A DNA stretch of 64,000 bases from Geotrypetes seraphini (GCF_902459505.1 NC_047085.1:125263521-125327520), one strand, 5' to 3'. Counted from the stretch's first letter, positions 21,472 through 34,748 are shown. Program-made: numbers and translations. The notes: generated by a model from the sequence alone, not told the origin.

Positions 21472-22317
21472 TATGCTGGGCAAGAGTATCTCTAACATCT
21501 ACTTAATGCATTTTCTATTAGACTGAGCTGTGGGCACTTGATGCCCGGACCGTAGGGCTGACACTTATCTACCTACTTTTACATACACGGTTCGGGGATG
21601 AATGACCCCGGCTATAGAGGTGGAACCACCTTTTTCCCTGCTTAAACCCTGCCTCGGAGGATTTGCTTGGGAGGAGTGTGCAGGGCCTTTGTTTCCAGTG
21701 TCTGCTGGGATTCTTATACTACCTCTGCACCAAGTCCCATCTTTTTGGATCCTTTGAGACGGATTCGGAGGTGGAATTTCTGGCCATTGTAGCAGCCCCT
21801 GGCTGCACTTATAGATCCTGTACAGCACTTGTTATGGCTCTGTTACTGACTTATTCTGCTACTGCTCAAAGCCTTGCGAATTTGGCTCTTACTTTATTTT
21901 TTGAGATGTGCGGTCCTACGGGATGTAGAAGGGGAGATTACTGGGGGTGGGGGGAGGTCTCTGGATAGGCTGGGGGGTACATATGGGATTGCTGGTAGGG
22001 AGGGTGCAGCATGGGGGGTTGGGGATGGGGGAGGTGGGTTGCTGGGGGGACTCAGGGTGGGGTGTGTGTGGGGGTTTGTGTATGAATCGGGGTGTGTGTG
22101 CGGGGTGGGGGGGGTGGGGGTATTGTCCGATGGGCAGTGGGGCACACCAATAGCGAGGGCAGCGGAGCTTAGCTGGGAGGCTTCGCATGCGCCTAATTGT
22201 TCTAATTGTACATGTTTAGTTTCTGTATGGCTTGCGGAGAATGGATGACTTTTTATACACTCAGAGGGCAGTTTCCCTCTGGGTCTCTGCGAGGTATACT
22301 GTTTTCTTCACTTTGCT

Positions 22318-25300
22318 ATGGCTGATCTAAAGGTTGTCACCTATAACGTTGATGGCATCAGGTCCCCAGTAAAAAGATCTCGCATACTTACTAGCTTGCG
22401 TAAGCTGCATACGGATGTGGCTTTTCTGCAGGAGACCCACCTTACTCAGATTGAACATTCCAAATTGCGGAGACAATGGGTTGGGGAAGTCTACTCCTCC
22501 ACTTCTGGGGGCCGGCAGCGGGGAGTGGCAATTCTGCTTCACAAGCGGCTGCCCTTTGTCCTGCACAAACAGCTGACGGACCGGGAGGGGAGATATGTTA
22601 TTATTCTGGGGGAACTGTGGGTCTTAAGCTACTTCTCTGTAACTTGTATGCCCCGAATTCTTACTGTCATAAATTTTTTTCCACAGTCTTCTCCATGATA
22701 TTGGCCTACCCGGAATACCAGGTGATCTTGGGGGGAGATATGAATATCACTGCAGACCCAGGGGTGGATTGTAAACCGCCTAGGGGCAGCTTGAGAGACC
22801 ATGACAACAAGGGTGTGGGATTCCTGACCCAACATTTAGGTCTGATGGACGTCTGGCGGGCCCTTCACCCGTACGACTCAGACTTCACTTTTTACTCCCA
22901 CGTCCATAAAGTGTACGCCCGACTGGATTACATCTTACTCGATCAACGGCTGTTTCCCAGGGCTACTAAGTCGGACATTGTGGAATCCACAATTTCTGAT
23001 CATGACACTGTAGATCTTACACTGACCCTTGCTGCTGGCAGCAAAGTTTCTTCCTGGAAAATGGCGCTGTACTTGTACCACGACTAGGAATTTCAGACTT
23101 TCTTGCGGGCACGCTGGCGGACTACCAGGCCACCAACGCTACACCTGAGATAGGGCCGGTGTCTTTTTGGTACGCCTCCAAGGCAGTCTTGAGGGGGCAC
23201 GTGATAGCATACACGGCTGCCAAGCGCCGGGCTAGGGGGACGGAGCTTATATCGCTAACACGCCAGCCGCATGCTTTCCGCAGAGCCCATATTTCTTCCC
23301 TGTCGGACTCCGACAGATTGGACTATAAAAGCATACGAGAACGCATTGAGACCTTACTTCATCAGCGGGCAGAACAGACCCTTTCGTTTCAATGGTATAA
23401 TCTGCATAGGTGGGAGGGTAAGACGGGGAAACTTCTGGCAAATTTAGTGCGACCCTACAAAAAGCGTCAACTTGTCACTGTAATCCGCGATGCCTCGGGA
23501 GTTAGGCACGTGGGGGAGAGCCAAATTGCTGAACAGTTTGTACTACGAGACCCTGTATGGAAAGCGCCAGCTGGATGAGACTGCCCTGGAGGACTTCTTC
23601 CGGGGCCTATCTTTACCGCACCTGGAGGAGGACCAGGCTGCCTCACTCAGCCAACCTATCTCCGAGGCTGAACTCCGTATCTCCATTCAGTCGCTCAAAT
23701 TGAAGAAAGCTCCAGGCCCGGATGGGTTCGGACCTGAATACTACCGGATTCTTGAGGACCTGGTGGCATCACCTCTGTGTGCAATGTATAATGCGGTGGC
23801 GGAGACGGGAGGCTCCTTCCCGGATAATATGGCCCACATAGTTCTGCTCCCTAAGCCGGGTAAGGACCCAGATCTGGTAGGGTCGTTCCGCCCTATATCT
23901 CTCCTAGATCAGGACATTAAACTTCTAGCCGTGACTATGGCGCGCCGTTTGAATCGCTATCTCCCTGAACTCATTCACCCAGACCAGGTAGGGTTTGTAC
24001 CGGGTCGCTACGCCTCTATGAATTTGCTGAAGGTCTTGGGCGCGATTCATGACAGGGTGGGGCGGGGGGGCCTGGAGGCGGTGGCAGGACTGGATATGGA
24101 AAAGGCGTTCGACAGCATTTCCTGGGATTATCTTTTTTGGGTACTGCATAGGGGTGGTTTCCAGGGTGTGTTTCTGGCCTGGGTGACGGCTTTATACCAT
24201 AACCCTAGGGCGTGACTACTGATTAATGGGGGTCTAACTGTAGATTTTGGCCTGCAGAGGGGTACACGACAGGGCTGCCCTTTCTCCCCACTTTTATTTC
24301 TTTTGGCTATCGAACCCTAGCAGCAAAAATAAGGCAGGATGAGACCATTCAGGGAATTGTAGTACGGGGGCAAGAATGTAAAATCTTTCTCTTTGCCGAT
24401 GACATCTTACTATACATGGACCAGGCCCCCCTGCATCTGCCCAGAGCTTTGGCAGTGATACGAGCCTTTGGTGCCTTGTCGGGTTTACAAGTTAACTGTA
24501 GCAAGTCGGAACTCTTACTGCTGTCCGGGGGTCCGGCGGAGCCTTGGCATGCGCTGTTACCTATTGCTCCCCCGAACAAGCCGATGCGTTATTTGGGTAT
24601 ATTCCTTAGTACTGACTTGCCTACACTTTACAATGCCAATGTTCGGCGCCCCCTTGAGACCATAGGCAAGTTGTGTCAAGCATGGCAGGAGCTACCGCTG
24701 GGTGTTCTGGGGAGGGTAGCCTTGGTGAAGATGGTTCTGGTCCCGAAACTTCTGTACCCCTTGCAGACCATGCCCCTATGGCTCAGTCGGCGGGACGAAC
24801 TTGCTTTTAAGACTACTATCTCCCGCTTTATTTGTAGGTCCCGAGCCCCTTGGATAGCGATGACCAAGCTTACCTTGGACAAATGCATGGGGGGCCTTAA
24901 TGTCCCAGATATCCGGCTCTACAATGTTGCGTCTCTCCTTCGCTGGATCCATGAGGGTTACACAGGGTGTTGCCGCTACTCTCCTCAGGGTTGGTTGGCG
25001 GGCTGGAATTCCCCTTTTCACTTTTTGAACACGCTACATCGTCAAGAAGACCCCGGGAGGCGGCACCTGGTATGCTTTCGTTTTCTACACCCGTTTCGGT
25101 TGGCATGGCGCTGGTGGTGGCGCAGGCAGCGGTTGTCGCCGGAGGTGTCCCCTTTTATACGTCTGGAGGGCAACTCTAGGTTTCTGCCGGGCTGGGGCGC
25201 TTCCGTATTCAAGTACTGGACTGGACGGGGCTGCGCAGCGATGGAGGACTTACTTGACTTATCCCCCGCAGGTTTCCCAACCTTTCAGCAAGTGCGTGAC

Positions 25301-26056
25301 GCATGGGGACTTCCCTCTTGCTATTTATTTTCTTACTTCCAATTACGCCACTATTGGGATACGGAGCATAGGGGTGGTGATGGGGTTTGGGTTAAGGGCC
25401 CTTTAGATACTCTCTTCTCGGCTACCCCATCGTTGACTAACTCTCTCGCCCACTGGTACCGAGTCCTTAAATCGTCTCTTTCCCTTTCGGTGCTTACCCC
25501 TGTGCGCTCTTCGTGGGAACGGGATTTGGGACAGGACATTTCTGAGCCCCAATTCTTGGCCTGTTTTACCACCTTATACTCGTACACTAAATCTGCCAAC
25601 TTCCAAGAACTCCAGTATAAGATCCTACACCGCGCCTATTTCACTGCACAGAGAGGGGCGCGCCTGGGGCTTTGGGGTAGTGATTCTTGTGTTAAATGCA
25701 AGAACCGGGTAGGCACCTATCTCCACTCCTTTCTGGAATGCCCCCGACTGAGTATCTGGCGAGAGGCTCTTCACTTACTGGAGTGCGCTGTGCAGCGCAC
25801 TGTCGAATGGGACTACGGGTTCCTCCTTCTGGGTCTGCAGGCCCCCCTCCAGGATCAGGGTTTCACTATCCCTCAATGCAGATTCTTTTACAATGTTATT
25901 CTCGTAGTGAAGAAATTGATTTTGACTTATTGGATGTCGGTGGAGTCGCCTCCGATACCCCAATGGAGGAGTAGACTTCGGGTAGTGGCTCAGTTTGAAA
26001 TTCGATCTTATGCTAGGTCTCCGAGTGTGCTTAAACAGCACTGTGGGAACGACTGA
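22318..26056 (+). pseudogene. LINE ORF2: endonuclease and reverse transcriptase, frameshifted
   Basis: ORF2 starts with MADLKVVTYNVDGIRSP, the apurinic-endonuclease N-terminus, with LQETHL downstream. The endonuclease continues in another frame (22476-23087: NLYAPNS, GGDMNITAD, ISDHDTVDL). Reverse-transcriptase blocks follow at 23490-24215 (KKAPGPDGFGPEYY, RPISLLDQDIKLLA, LDMEKAFDSISWDYL) and the FADDILLYM catalytic box near 24395. The C-terminal part is one frame from 24416 to 26056 and includes a CCHC-like CVKCKNRVGTYLHSFLEC. At least four frame changes and an in-frame stop (near 24213) inactivate it. Confidence 0.9.
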
Positions 26057-26590
26057 GGGACTTGGTGCCATCACGGGAACAGGACGGGGGACAGGCGCCT
26101 GATTAACTCTTTTAGGTGTTTTCACTGCAGCACCCCTGATGTTCCAACATCTCCTCTTTTTGTTATGTTGTGGTGCCCCTGGGATGGGGGGAGTGCGGGG
26201 AGGGGAGGGTTAGTGATGCTTGGGGGAATGCATGTTCTGTTGAGTGGAGTGGAGGGTGTAGTGTGTGTGGTGATGCGAGTCCTATGCGGTTCTTTGGGAT
26301 TGTTTGTATATTACAAAAAGGTGAAGGGTCACTGTCCCTGATGGGCGGTTTTTCTCTTTCTGTTGTCCTCTGTTGCCTTCGCCTCCGATGCCCTCACTGT
26401 TCTCTACCTACCTAGTAGTTACACCTTGTATTAGTGTGGGGGGCTCTTATGGGAGGCATCGTCACTGTTTATGCCTCTTTGTTTGTACTGGACAACTTTT
26501 GATTCCTTGTTGCTTGTTGTTGCGCCCTGTTGGATGGTGTACTTTTTCACTGCTAATAAACATAAATTAAAAAAAAAAAAATCCAAGTGT

Positions 26591-26689
26591 ATCACGTTGT
26601 GTGTTTTTAAAAAAAAAAATAGCATTATAAGGAATGCAAACATGTTCTATTACATACATTGCATATAAAAATAGAAGGAAACATGATGC
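26591..26689. other. Flank between two LINEs
   Basis: Resumes the sequence interrupted by LINE copy A (right duplication 26581-26590), with an A-run at about 26608. No gene. Confidence 0.4.
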
Positions 26690-29290
26690 AAAAAATCTGA
26701 GGCAAGGGAGAGGAAGTGACATCATCCAACCTGATGGCTGCTTGAACTGTGAACTCCCTGGGACCCAGTTTAAATTTGCTTTATAACGGGTGTTTTTCAG
26801 TGGATTTTCTGATTGTATAGTGAGTCTGGTTCCTAAGCTTTCCTGCACCAGGAGATGAAGAAAGGAGGGCCCAGTCATATGGACTTGGCAACATTTGCTT
26901 ATCATTCCATGCTGATACAGGCCTCAGCAAAACCTAAAATGGTGGCGATGCCTTGGAGCAACAACCGGGGCTGGATGCAAATATGAAGGAACAGGATTTG
27001 ACAATGGATGGTCCGATGGTGATCTTTCAGTCACTCTTAGAAGAAATAAAAAGTGGCCTTAAAGCAGTTCGCTCTGAATTAACAACGCTGGCCAGCGATC
27101 TGAGGGGAGAAATCTCGGACCTAGGTAACAGGCTGATGGAATCAGAATCACATCTTGATGAACACCACAAGGCCTTTATCACTCTGGAGGACTCCCTTCA
27201 ACAATCTCAGATTTAGAGGGATCCCCGAAACACCCAAATATGGAAATTGTGAGCTGAAAATACAGAAATTAGTCAGTGATTTGCTGCAGAATACTTCCCA
27301 TTCGATGCCACCTGAATTTGTTTTAATCGAACGTACCCATAGGGTATTGGGCCATTTGAGAGCTAATACACAGCGTGATATTGTGGTATGCTTTACTGCT
27401 TTTAAGACGAAGGAACTTATATTACCAGAGGTGCGTGTAAAGGCACCATTTCATTGGGATATTTTCCCTATAGAAATTTACCAAGATCTCTCTGCCACTA
27501 CACTGCAACCTAGTCGAGCGTGGAATAAAGTATAAGTGGCAGCATCCCTTTGCTTTAGCCTTCTATTTAAAGAGCAAATTACAGCAGCTTTGCTCAGTAG
27601 CAGAAGTAAACTATTTCTGAAAGTACAAGTGTCCCTTGACACGGCAAAGACTATTAAGACCTCTGCATCGCCTCAACTTGGATTGCTTTCACATCGGTCG
27701 AAATGGCAACGTGTTTCTAAAGGCAAATGTCACTTCACTCGTCAAGCTTCGGCCTCCCAGTTGCCGAAAGTAGCTAATCAGGGTGAAGGCTAAATGTGCT
27801 GCTACCTTGCTGGATGTGGACAGTGTGTTTTGGCTATTGGATTGTGTGGAGCTATGTTGGAGACTGCAGATAGCTCAGCTGGAACTTAACTGACAGTTTG
27901 ATTTGGAAGCAGAGCCATTGGAACTGGGTCCTGGGGATCAGGACTCCTCCCTAGACACCTTCAGGGGGCTTTTTTTCTTTTTTCGACAATATCTTTTGTA
28001 TTATTGGATATTGCTTAATTAGGTGTCCCTTTATTTTGTGAAATGCACCTCTTTTTGAAGGGTGTGCATGAGTCATCTTGTAAGAGAGCTACTAGGGTTA
28101 GTTGGCTTCTTTGGGTGGAAGGGTGAGGTGGGAATGGTATTAAGGGCTTGTGAGATGTGTGTGGGGGAGGGGATTCTGTTATGTTTTCTTTTGTTCATAT
28201 GTTTTTCCTTTTTGCGGCTCATTATATGCTTATAGCTTTTTGAACTTTTTGATTGTCATAACATATCTAAAGTGAAATTATGGCCTTTCAATGTACGAGG
28301 GTTGAATATACCTTGAATTTCAACTTTTGTTTCATGAAGCATCCCGTTTACAGGCGGATGTTTTGTTTATCCATGAATCCCACTTGATCCCAAGAAATAA
28401 CAGGGTGTTTGTTGTGCCATAAGAGATTCCCCTTAATATTTCTGGCATCTACTCAAATGGGTACTAAAACTAAGGGGGTAGGTATTCTCTTTTCACGCAA
28501 ACATCCCTGGCAAATATTTGACTCAGATAGACTAGGAAGGGCGCTATATACTGGTAAAGGCACAACTTTTATCAACACCTTTACACTTTTGAATATCTAT
28601 GCACCTAACTCCAATCAAGGGGATTTTTTTTCTAGCCTCTCCCAGGTGATGGTTGATAATATTGAAGGCTCCTTAATAGGGGGATATTTTACTCTTACCC
28701 TGGACCCGGAGGTGGATAATTCAACCCCATCAATTCTTTATGCTCATAATGATAGAATTAAGCTTCAGCATTTTTTTACATCAATGGGGACTGCTTGATA
28801 TTTGGAGGGTGCTCCACCTAGGTTCTAGGGAATATGCCTATTTCTCTTTGACTCACTCCTCATCACATATTGATCTTTGGCTGGGCACTCATGCCACTTT
28901 GGGACTGGTAGAATCCTGTGATGTAAATTCTGCTATGTGGTCAGATCACTCTCCTATTACACTTACTATCTCAGTTGATGTTCAGTGTTTTGTTAGACGT
29001 TATTGGCAGCTGAATGAAGCCCTTTTATTAGAAACGGATAATGTTTCACAGTTAGAAACCCAGCTGAAATTTTTTTTAGAACTAAATGATACGCCTGAGA
29101 TTACTCCGCTTATTTTATGGGAAACTTTAAAAGTGGTAAAGCGTGGTAATATTATTTTGTTTCAGGCCCATTTGAATAAGATTAAGAGGGGAGAGGAAAC
29201 TAAACTCCGTGCTCAAATAGCTTTTTGGGAAAGATCACACAGGGGTCCTGGAAGCATACAGGAAAATCGGGGTAAGATTAGGGACTACAT
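26690..29290 (+). mobile_element. L1/Tx1-type LINE (copy B), 5' part only
   Basis: The 5' end near 26700 (AGTGACATCATCCAACCTGA) loosely resembles that of copy A. ORF1 begins at an ATG at 26855 and is broken: coiled-coil segment 26953-27216 (SGLKAVRSELTTLASDLRGE) and RNA-binding region 27155-27535 (FRGIPETPKYGNCELKIQKL). After a long spacer, endonuclease fragments of ORF2 span about 28260-29270 (NVRGLN, NIYAPNSNQGDFFSSL, WSDHSPITLTIS). The reverse transcriptase is absent: the element stops at about 29290 against an unrelated GC-rich repeat. Stops and frameshifts are numerous, so it is older than copy A and of another subfamily. Confidence 0.8.
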
Positions 29291-29640
29291 GCCCGCAATG
29301 AGAGATGCCCACTCTCTCCTGCCGTTGCCCAACCCCCCCCCCCCCCCATACCGATGCCCTCCCTACCTTATTCAGGAAGTTCAGCCAGAGGAGCACCTAC
29401 CTGCTCCAGCTGGCAGGCCTGCTGCTTACAAAATGGCATGCCTTCCTTCCCGGTGCATCCTGGGATGTGCCGGAGAGTGGCCTAAAGCTCTGATTGGTCC
29501 CAGTTAGCTTAAAGCCCCTCCTATGTGCCTCCTGCCACTCAGCTGTTTGGGGCAGGGAAAATTTTTTCTTTTTGTTAACAGGCACAGATACTATGCATGT
29601 TACACATGCACAATATCTACCCCATTTAACTTCTAGGCGG
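29291..29640. repeat. GC-rich repeat related to 2476-2900 and 13345-13880
   Basis: Contains GAGATGCCCACTCTCTCCTG, the inverted form of the hairpin-core motif seen in the other two places, then a C run (about 29331-29347) and a CCTGCTCCAGCTGGCAGG palindrome. It interrupts or follows the LINE copy B remnant. No coding. Confidence 0.45.
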
Positions 29641-30285
29641 TTATACATATTTAAAATTATAAAATTGGAGTAACAAACATTATTACAAAAATTGAGATTT
29701 GAAATGAAGGAATTGCCAGTGAGAAAGATGAAATAGGTGATATGAGTATAGGCATCTTTGAGGTCTAGGGCAGCTAACCAATCATTTTTTCTGAGAAGCA
29801 GAAGTATGGCCGGAAGAAAAATCATTCTAAACTTTTCTCTTTTGAGGCAGGCATTCAGTGGTTGAAGGTTGAGAATAGAACGGAGGCCTTGAGTTTTCTT
29901 TGGGATGAGAAAAAAAATCTAGAAATAGATTTTTCTGATGGTGGCGTACTTTCTCGATGCTGTTGGTTTGAAGAAGGATAGATATCTCCTGTGAAAGTTG
30001 TGGGATAGGTTGGTGAGGTGTGTTGGAAGGTGGAGGTGGATGGTTTGTTGGAGTTTGAGAAAGAAAATTTAGGGAATATCCTTGAGAGATGATGGTTAAG
30101 ACCCACTTTTCCGTTGTGATGCGCTGCGATGCTGAAAAGAAGTGGGTTAGCTGCCCCCACCACTGGTAATTGGTAAAAATCTAGGAGCAAGTTTGAATGG
30201 GGACAGCTACGATGTAACAGATTGTTTCCTTTCTTTTAACCAGTTTTTGAAAATAAGAAGGTGGTAGGGAATAAACCGTCTACGT

Positions 30286-30479
30286 TAGGGGTGTCAAATG
30301 TCAGGCCTCGAGGGCTGCAATCTAGTTGGGTTTTCAGGATTTTCCCAATGAATATACATGAGATCTATTAGCATACAATGAAAGCAATGCATGCAAATAG
30401 ATCTTATGCATATTCATTGGGGAAATCCTGAAAACCCAACTGGATTGCGGCCCTCGAAAACTGATATTTGACACCCCTG
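30286..30479. mobile_element. Palindromic hAT-type MITE
   Basis: Ends are TAGGGGTGTC and the complement of CAGGGGTGTC. The whole 194 bp is one palindrome, with GGGTTTTCAGGATTTTCCC in the left arm and its near complement in the right. Flanking 8-mers GTCTACGT (30278-30285) and GTCTACTT (30480-30487) differ at one position. Half-copies or decayed relatives occur at 2425-2475 and 37611-37727. Confidence 0.85.
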
Positions 30480-31477
30480 GTCTACTTGGATAGTAGAGTT
30501 GAAAAAATTGTTGATGATATGCTTTTTGATAAGAAGGGAGGGTCGATGGAATTGCTGAGAGTGGTATGAAAAAGCCACCAATAGTTCACGCATAGTTGTA
30601 GAATCATCTTTAAGCTGTGAAACTGTCTCTTTGCCTTTTTCACCGAAAAGACTATCCCCGAGGCAGGTGCATCTGCCAGTCTATCATGGAGGTCTTCTCT
30701 GAGGTCAGATGACTTTAGCCGTGCTGTGTACCGAGAGGCAATTGCTACTGCTGCAGTTTGAGACATCATATCATATACATCATAATTAGTTTTAATGAGG
30801 TGGTACATGGACACCTGAAGCACAGCATGTAAATTTGGCACTTCATCAGGTAAAGCTATCTCTAATTGGTGTAGGATGGAGTGTTGAAAATGGAGTATTT
30901 GGAGTTGATGAGCTGCTATTTTGGAGGAAAGCATTGAGCCCTGATAGACTTTGCGGCCCATAGCATCAAGTAGACGATATTCTTTCACTGGAGGAGAACT
31001 GAATTGAGTTTTTGCTGCTTTAGCTGACTCCAAAACCATGGAATAGTGGGGCAGTTTTTGAAGATCATCCCAGGTGCCTTTTGATCTTTGTACTTCAATT
31101 CCAACTGTCTGGACACTGTAGAGACAGATTGTGGTTTATGCCAGTTTTCAAGCTGAAGATCCTAAAGTATTTGGTGTAATGGCAATGCAATATACTCCTT
31201 TGATGGAGTTTTGCAGGACTGAAGAATAGCCTGAAAATCTTTCTTTCCTGTTGGTGCGGAGCTTGGTGAAAACTAAGTAAGGTGGATACCTTTTGTAAGA
31301 ACTTGGGATAGGAATATTCCTCTGCTTGTTCTGGTTGCTGAGGTGGATCACTTTGAGCAAGAAGATCTTGATGGAATGCTTGGGAATCCGCATGATCAAG
31401 CACCCTGTGGATAAGGGTGTACATAGTGGAGAAGCACAAATAGAAGTGTGAGGACTCCAGTGAAGATAATAATATAA

Positions 31478-33598
31478 TAATAATAATAACAGTTTATAAA
31501 CCGCAATACTGTGAAGTTCTATGCGGTTTACAAAAGATTACAAGAGGTACAAAATGAGAGAACTTAAGAGAGAAGAGAATGAGAATAGGTCAAGAAAACA
31601 GTTGTTGAGAGTGGAGTGCGGGTCAGTTGTCCAGGTACTTCAGGAATAGGTATGTTTTTAGGCGCTTCCTGAATTCCTCGTAAGTGGTGGACGAAAGCAA
31701 TTGTTTTAGGTCTTTGCCCCATAATGTTGCTTGATGTGAGAGAAGGTGTTCGTGGTGTTTTTTTAGTTTGCAACCTCTGACTGGGGGGGAAACGAAGTTC
31801 AGATGTGAGCTTCTCTTGTGTTTGTTGGTGGAGAAGGTGAAAAGGTCTGTTATGTATTTAGGGGCTAGACCATATAGTACTTTGAAGCAGAGGCAGGCGA
31901 ACTTAAACCTTACACCTGCTTCTGTCTGTAGCCAGTGCAACTGCCGGTAGCAAGGTGTCACGTGATCAAACTTCTTTAACCCGAAGATAAGTCTGACCGC
32001 TGCATTTTGCACTAGTTGCAGACGTCGCATGTTCTTTTGGGAAATTGCTAAATAGGCGATATTGCAGTAGTCAAGTTGACTTAGTACGAGGGATTGTACC
32101 AGGATTCTGAATGCTGACGTATCAAAATATGACTTAGCTGATCTCAGTTTCCAGAGAGTGAAAAAACCTTTTCTGATTTAGGAATCCACCTGGTCTTTCA
32201 TGGTTAGGCATTGATCCAGAGTTATACCCAGTATCTTCATGGTGGACTGAATAGGGTAACTAAGATTGTTGATGCATAGTGGGGTTTTGGTGTCAAGCGG
32301 GTAAGGGAAAGCTATGAAGAATTTCATTTTTTCTGAATTAAGTTTGAGCTTGAAGTCTGTCATACGTTGTTCCATCACATTTATTGCTTCTGTTGTCTTG
32401 GGAATGGTTTCCGAGATAGAGTTAGCAAATGGGATGATGAGCGTAAAGTCATCTGCGTAACTGAATAGTTTTATCCCTAGTTGGGTAAATTGCATGCCCA
32501 GTGAGGACATGTAGACATTGAAAAGCAATGGGGATAGCGGTGACCCTTGTGGCACACCGGAAGAATTGCTCCAGGTATCAGAGAGATCGTAGTTGAAACG
32601 TACCTGATAGGTACGAAATGTAAGGAAGCCACGAAACCAGTTCAACACCTCATCCAGGCATTGAAGCAATTTCTCATGGTCTACCAGATCGAAAGCAGAG
32701 CTCATATCGAATTGCATGATCAGGGCATTGAGGCCCTTGCTAAACAATAGGCGTAAATTGTATAAGATAGCCGTGATTACTGTCTCCGTACTGAATAAAG
32801 GTCTAAAACCGGATTGAGTTTCATGGAGGAGAGAGAACTGGTTGAGATATTCCATCAGTTGGGTGTGAACCAATCCCTCCATGATTTTTACAATAAATGG
32901 GATGGATGCTATAGGTCTGTAGTTGGTTACTAGCGCTGATGGTTCCTTTCTATTTTTTAGGATTGGGGTTATTATTATGTGACCATTGTTAATGATGAAC
33001 TTCCCGTTTTTTAGGTTATGTGCTAATAGTGTAGCAATGATAATTTAAATACTAATGGTGCCGCTTTCATAATTTCCGGGGAGCATGAGTCCAGGACGCA
33101 ATAAGATTTAGAGTATTTGTTGTATAGTTTGGTGTAGTTATTTCAATCTAAGTCTTGAAAGGAACTCCAGATCATGTCTGCTGGTATTTCATCTCCTTGA
33201 GCGTTAGCTATTTGGTGGTCACTGGGGACGTTTGTTAAACAGTTGTTTCTTAGGTTTTTAATTTTTGAATCAAAATGCAGCGCTAGGTCATTTGCAGAGG
33301 GTAGTTTAGAATTGTTCACAGGCATGGTGTAACGAGTGGTGTCAAATAGATTTGTGATCAGGTTGAACAGCTCTTTTGTATTGATTCATTGAGAACCATT
33401 GCAAGATAAGTTGATTTTAGTAGAGTAGAATGCTTTACGTTTGTCTTTTATTAGTTGTTTGTAGGTTTTTATGTTGGCTCTCCATTTGTTACAAATTCTC
33501 CTGTTTTTTTCCAGGTTCTTTCTAGTCATCTAGCTAGTTGTTTTATTTTTAGGAGTTCGGTGTCAAACCATTTGTTATATTTATTTGCATTGCTTTTG
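31478..33598 (-). mobile_element. L2-type LINE, 5'-truncated
   Basis: A minus-strand LINE inserted in the DIRS relic. The reverse-transcriptase part (32882-32178) shows SAFDLVDHEKLLQCLDE, SGVPQGSPLSPLLFNVYM and FSYADDFTLII. The C-terminal part (32030-31623) shows RRLQLVQNAAVRLIFGLKKF, HWLQTEAG and RRLKTYLFLKYLDN-like endings. Upstream pieces lie at 33325-33143 and near 33598. The 3' end at 31478 is a TTATTATTATTATTAT-type tail after GCGGTTTATAAACTG (minus strand). Stops and frameshifts separate the pieces, so it is inactive. L2 and its close relatives share this layout; the exact clade is inferred. Confidence 0.85.
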
Positions 33599-34748
33599 CT
33601 GTGGACTGACACAGACTCAGGAAGAAAAGCGTCTGGTGTGGAAGGCTGCTGCATGCACTCAGAACACTGCTGAACCTCTACCTGAGGAGTTGGTGGAGCA
33701 GGGGAAAACTGCTGTAGAAAGGCAGCACTATCCTGCATAAATTGCTGTAAAAGTGAGAAAAAATTAGACATTGAAGCAACAGACTCTTGCCCTGGGATAG
33801 AAGTTGCTGGCTGTAGAAGCATGGAAAGTTGTTTTGATGGTATAGGGTCCTGGTCTAAGGACACCTGAGAAGCTAGCCTTTTATTTTTTTTAGAGAGGTT
33901 TAGAGGATTTAGCAGATTTACTTGTTTCCTCAGGAGTCTCCTGTGCAGTTCTAGATGACCGTGGGGCTGAAACAGAGCCTTCTCTGATTTACCTTTGTGG
34001 CATGGTGTGGCGCTTGTTCATATTTGTATGCCAACGTTGAAGCCGATGAAGGAGTTGAAGATTTTTCCAATATCGGCGTCTTCTTTACTCCAGCCATCTC
34101 TGTCAGCATTCCTGTGACAGGTTCAGGCAAAGATAATCAGCTTCTCACCCCCGGTGCTACCGAACCAGGGCCCTGAGGTGGGAGGGGAAGCTTGTGTCAT
34201 TGAATGCAGGTTTGAAGTATTCGCTGAGGCTTTGGCATGCAGCATCACTGAGGAAGGCATTATCTGTGAGGAGAAAAAACAGCAATTCCACAGTCCTAGC
34301 TGCCCTTATATTCAAAGAGAAATAGCACTGTGACAGAGAAGGGTAATTCCTTACTGGTTACCAGTTGGTTTTTTAAAGGAATAGTCCAGTTCGGCTGTAT
34401 CCTTTGCTCTTCTTTAAAAAAAAAAAAAAAAAAATTTTAGACATTTGAGATGGTGTTATTTTATCCCCTTTTGCTATGTGTCCCATTTTTTTCCCCTCAG
34501 TCAGAGAGCGGGAAGACCTGTGACTTGTCAGGAGTGACAAAAGAAAAAACTAATGTACTGAGGGGAGGGGCACTGGAGGCACTTGCTCAGTAAGCTAAAA
34601 CCTTACTTTACTTAGGGGAGAACACTGACACTCAGGCTTAGTCGGAGGAGTTTACCTTAAAGTGTGCCTACATTTTTCCAGAGAAAAACTACTCTCTTGC
34701 TGCAGGGTGTCTGGGAAGAGCTAATATAATGTTACATGAAATTCTCTA

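Larger units (their letters stand above)
20479..26580 (+). mobile_element. Full-length L1/Tx1-type LINE (copy A)
   Basis: An insertion of about 6.1 kb bounded by a duplication of at least 10 bp, with a 5' UTR, ORF1 (20662-21471), an inter-ORF spacer that is strongly G-rich at 21940-22140, a broken ORF2 (22318-26056), a G-rich 3' UTR, an AATAAA signal (around 26556) and an A-tail. Both ends survive, so this was a full-length retrotransposition event. ORF2 frameshifts make it inactive now. ORF1 is still open, so decay is moderate. Confidence 0.9.

Noticed and set aside
34034-34260. A host gene upstream of CEBPD
   Set aside because: The frames belong to the gag-like part of the old DIRS relic on the minus strand, continuing across the L2 insertion.
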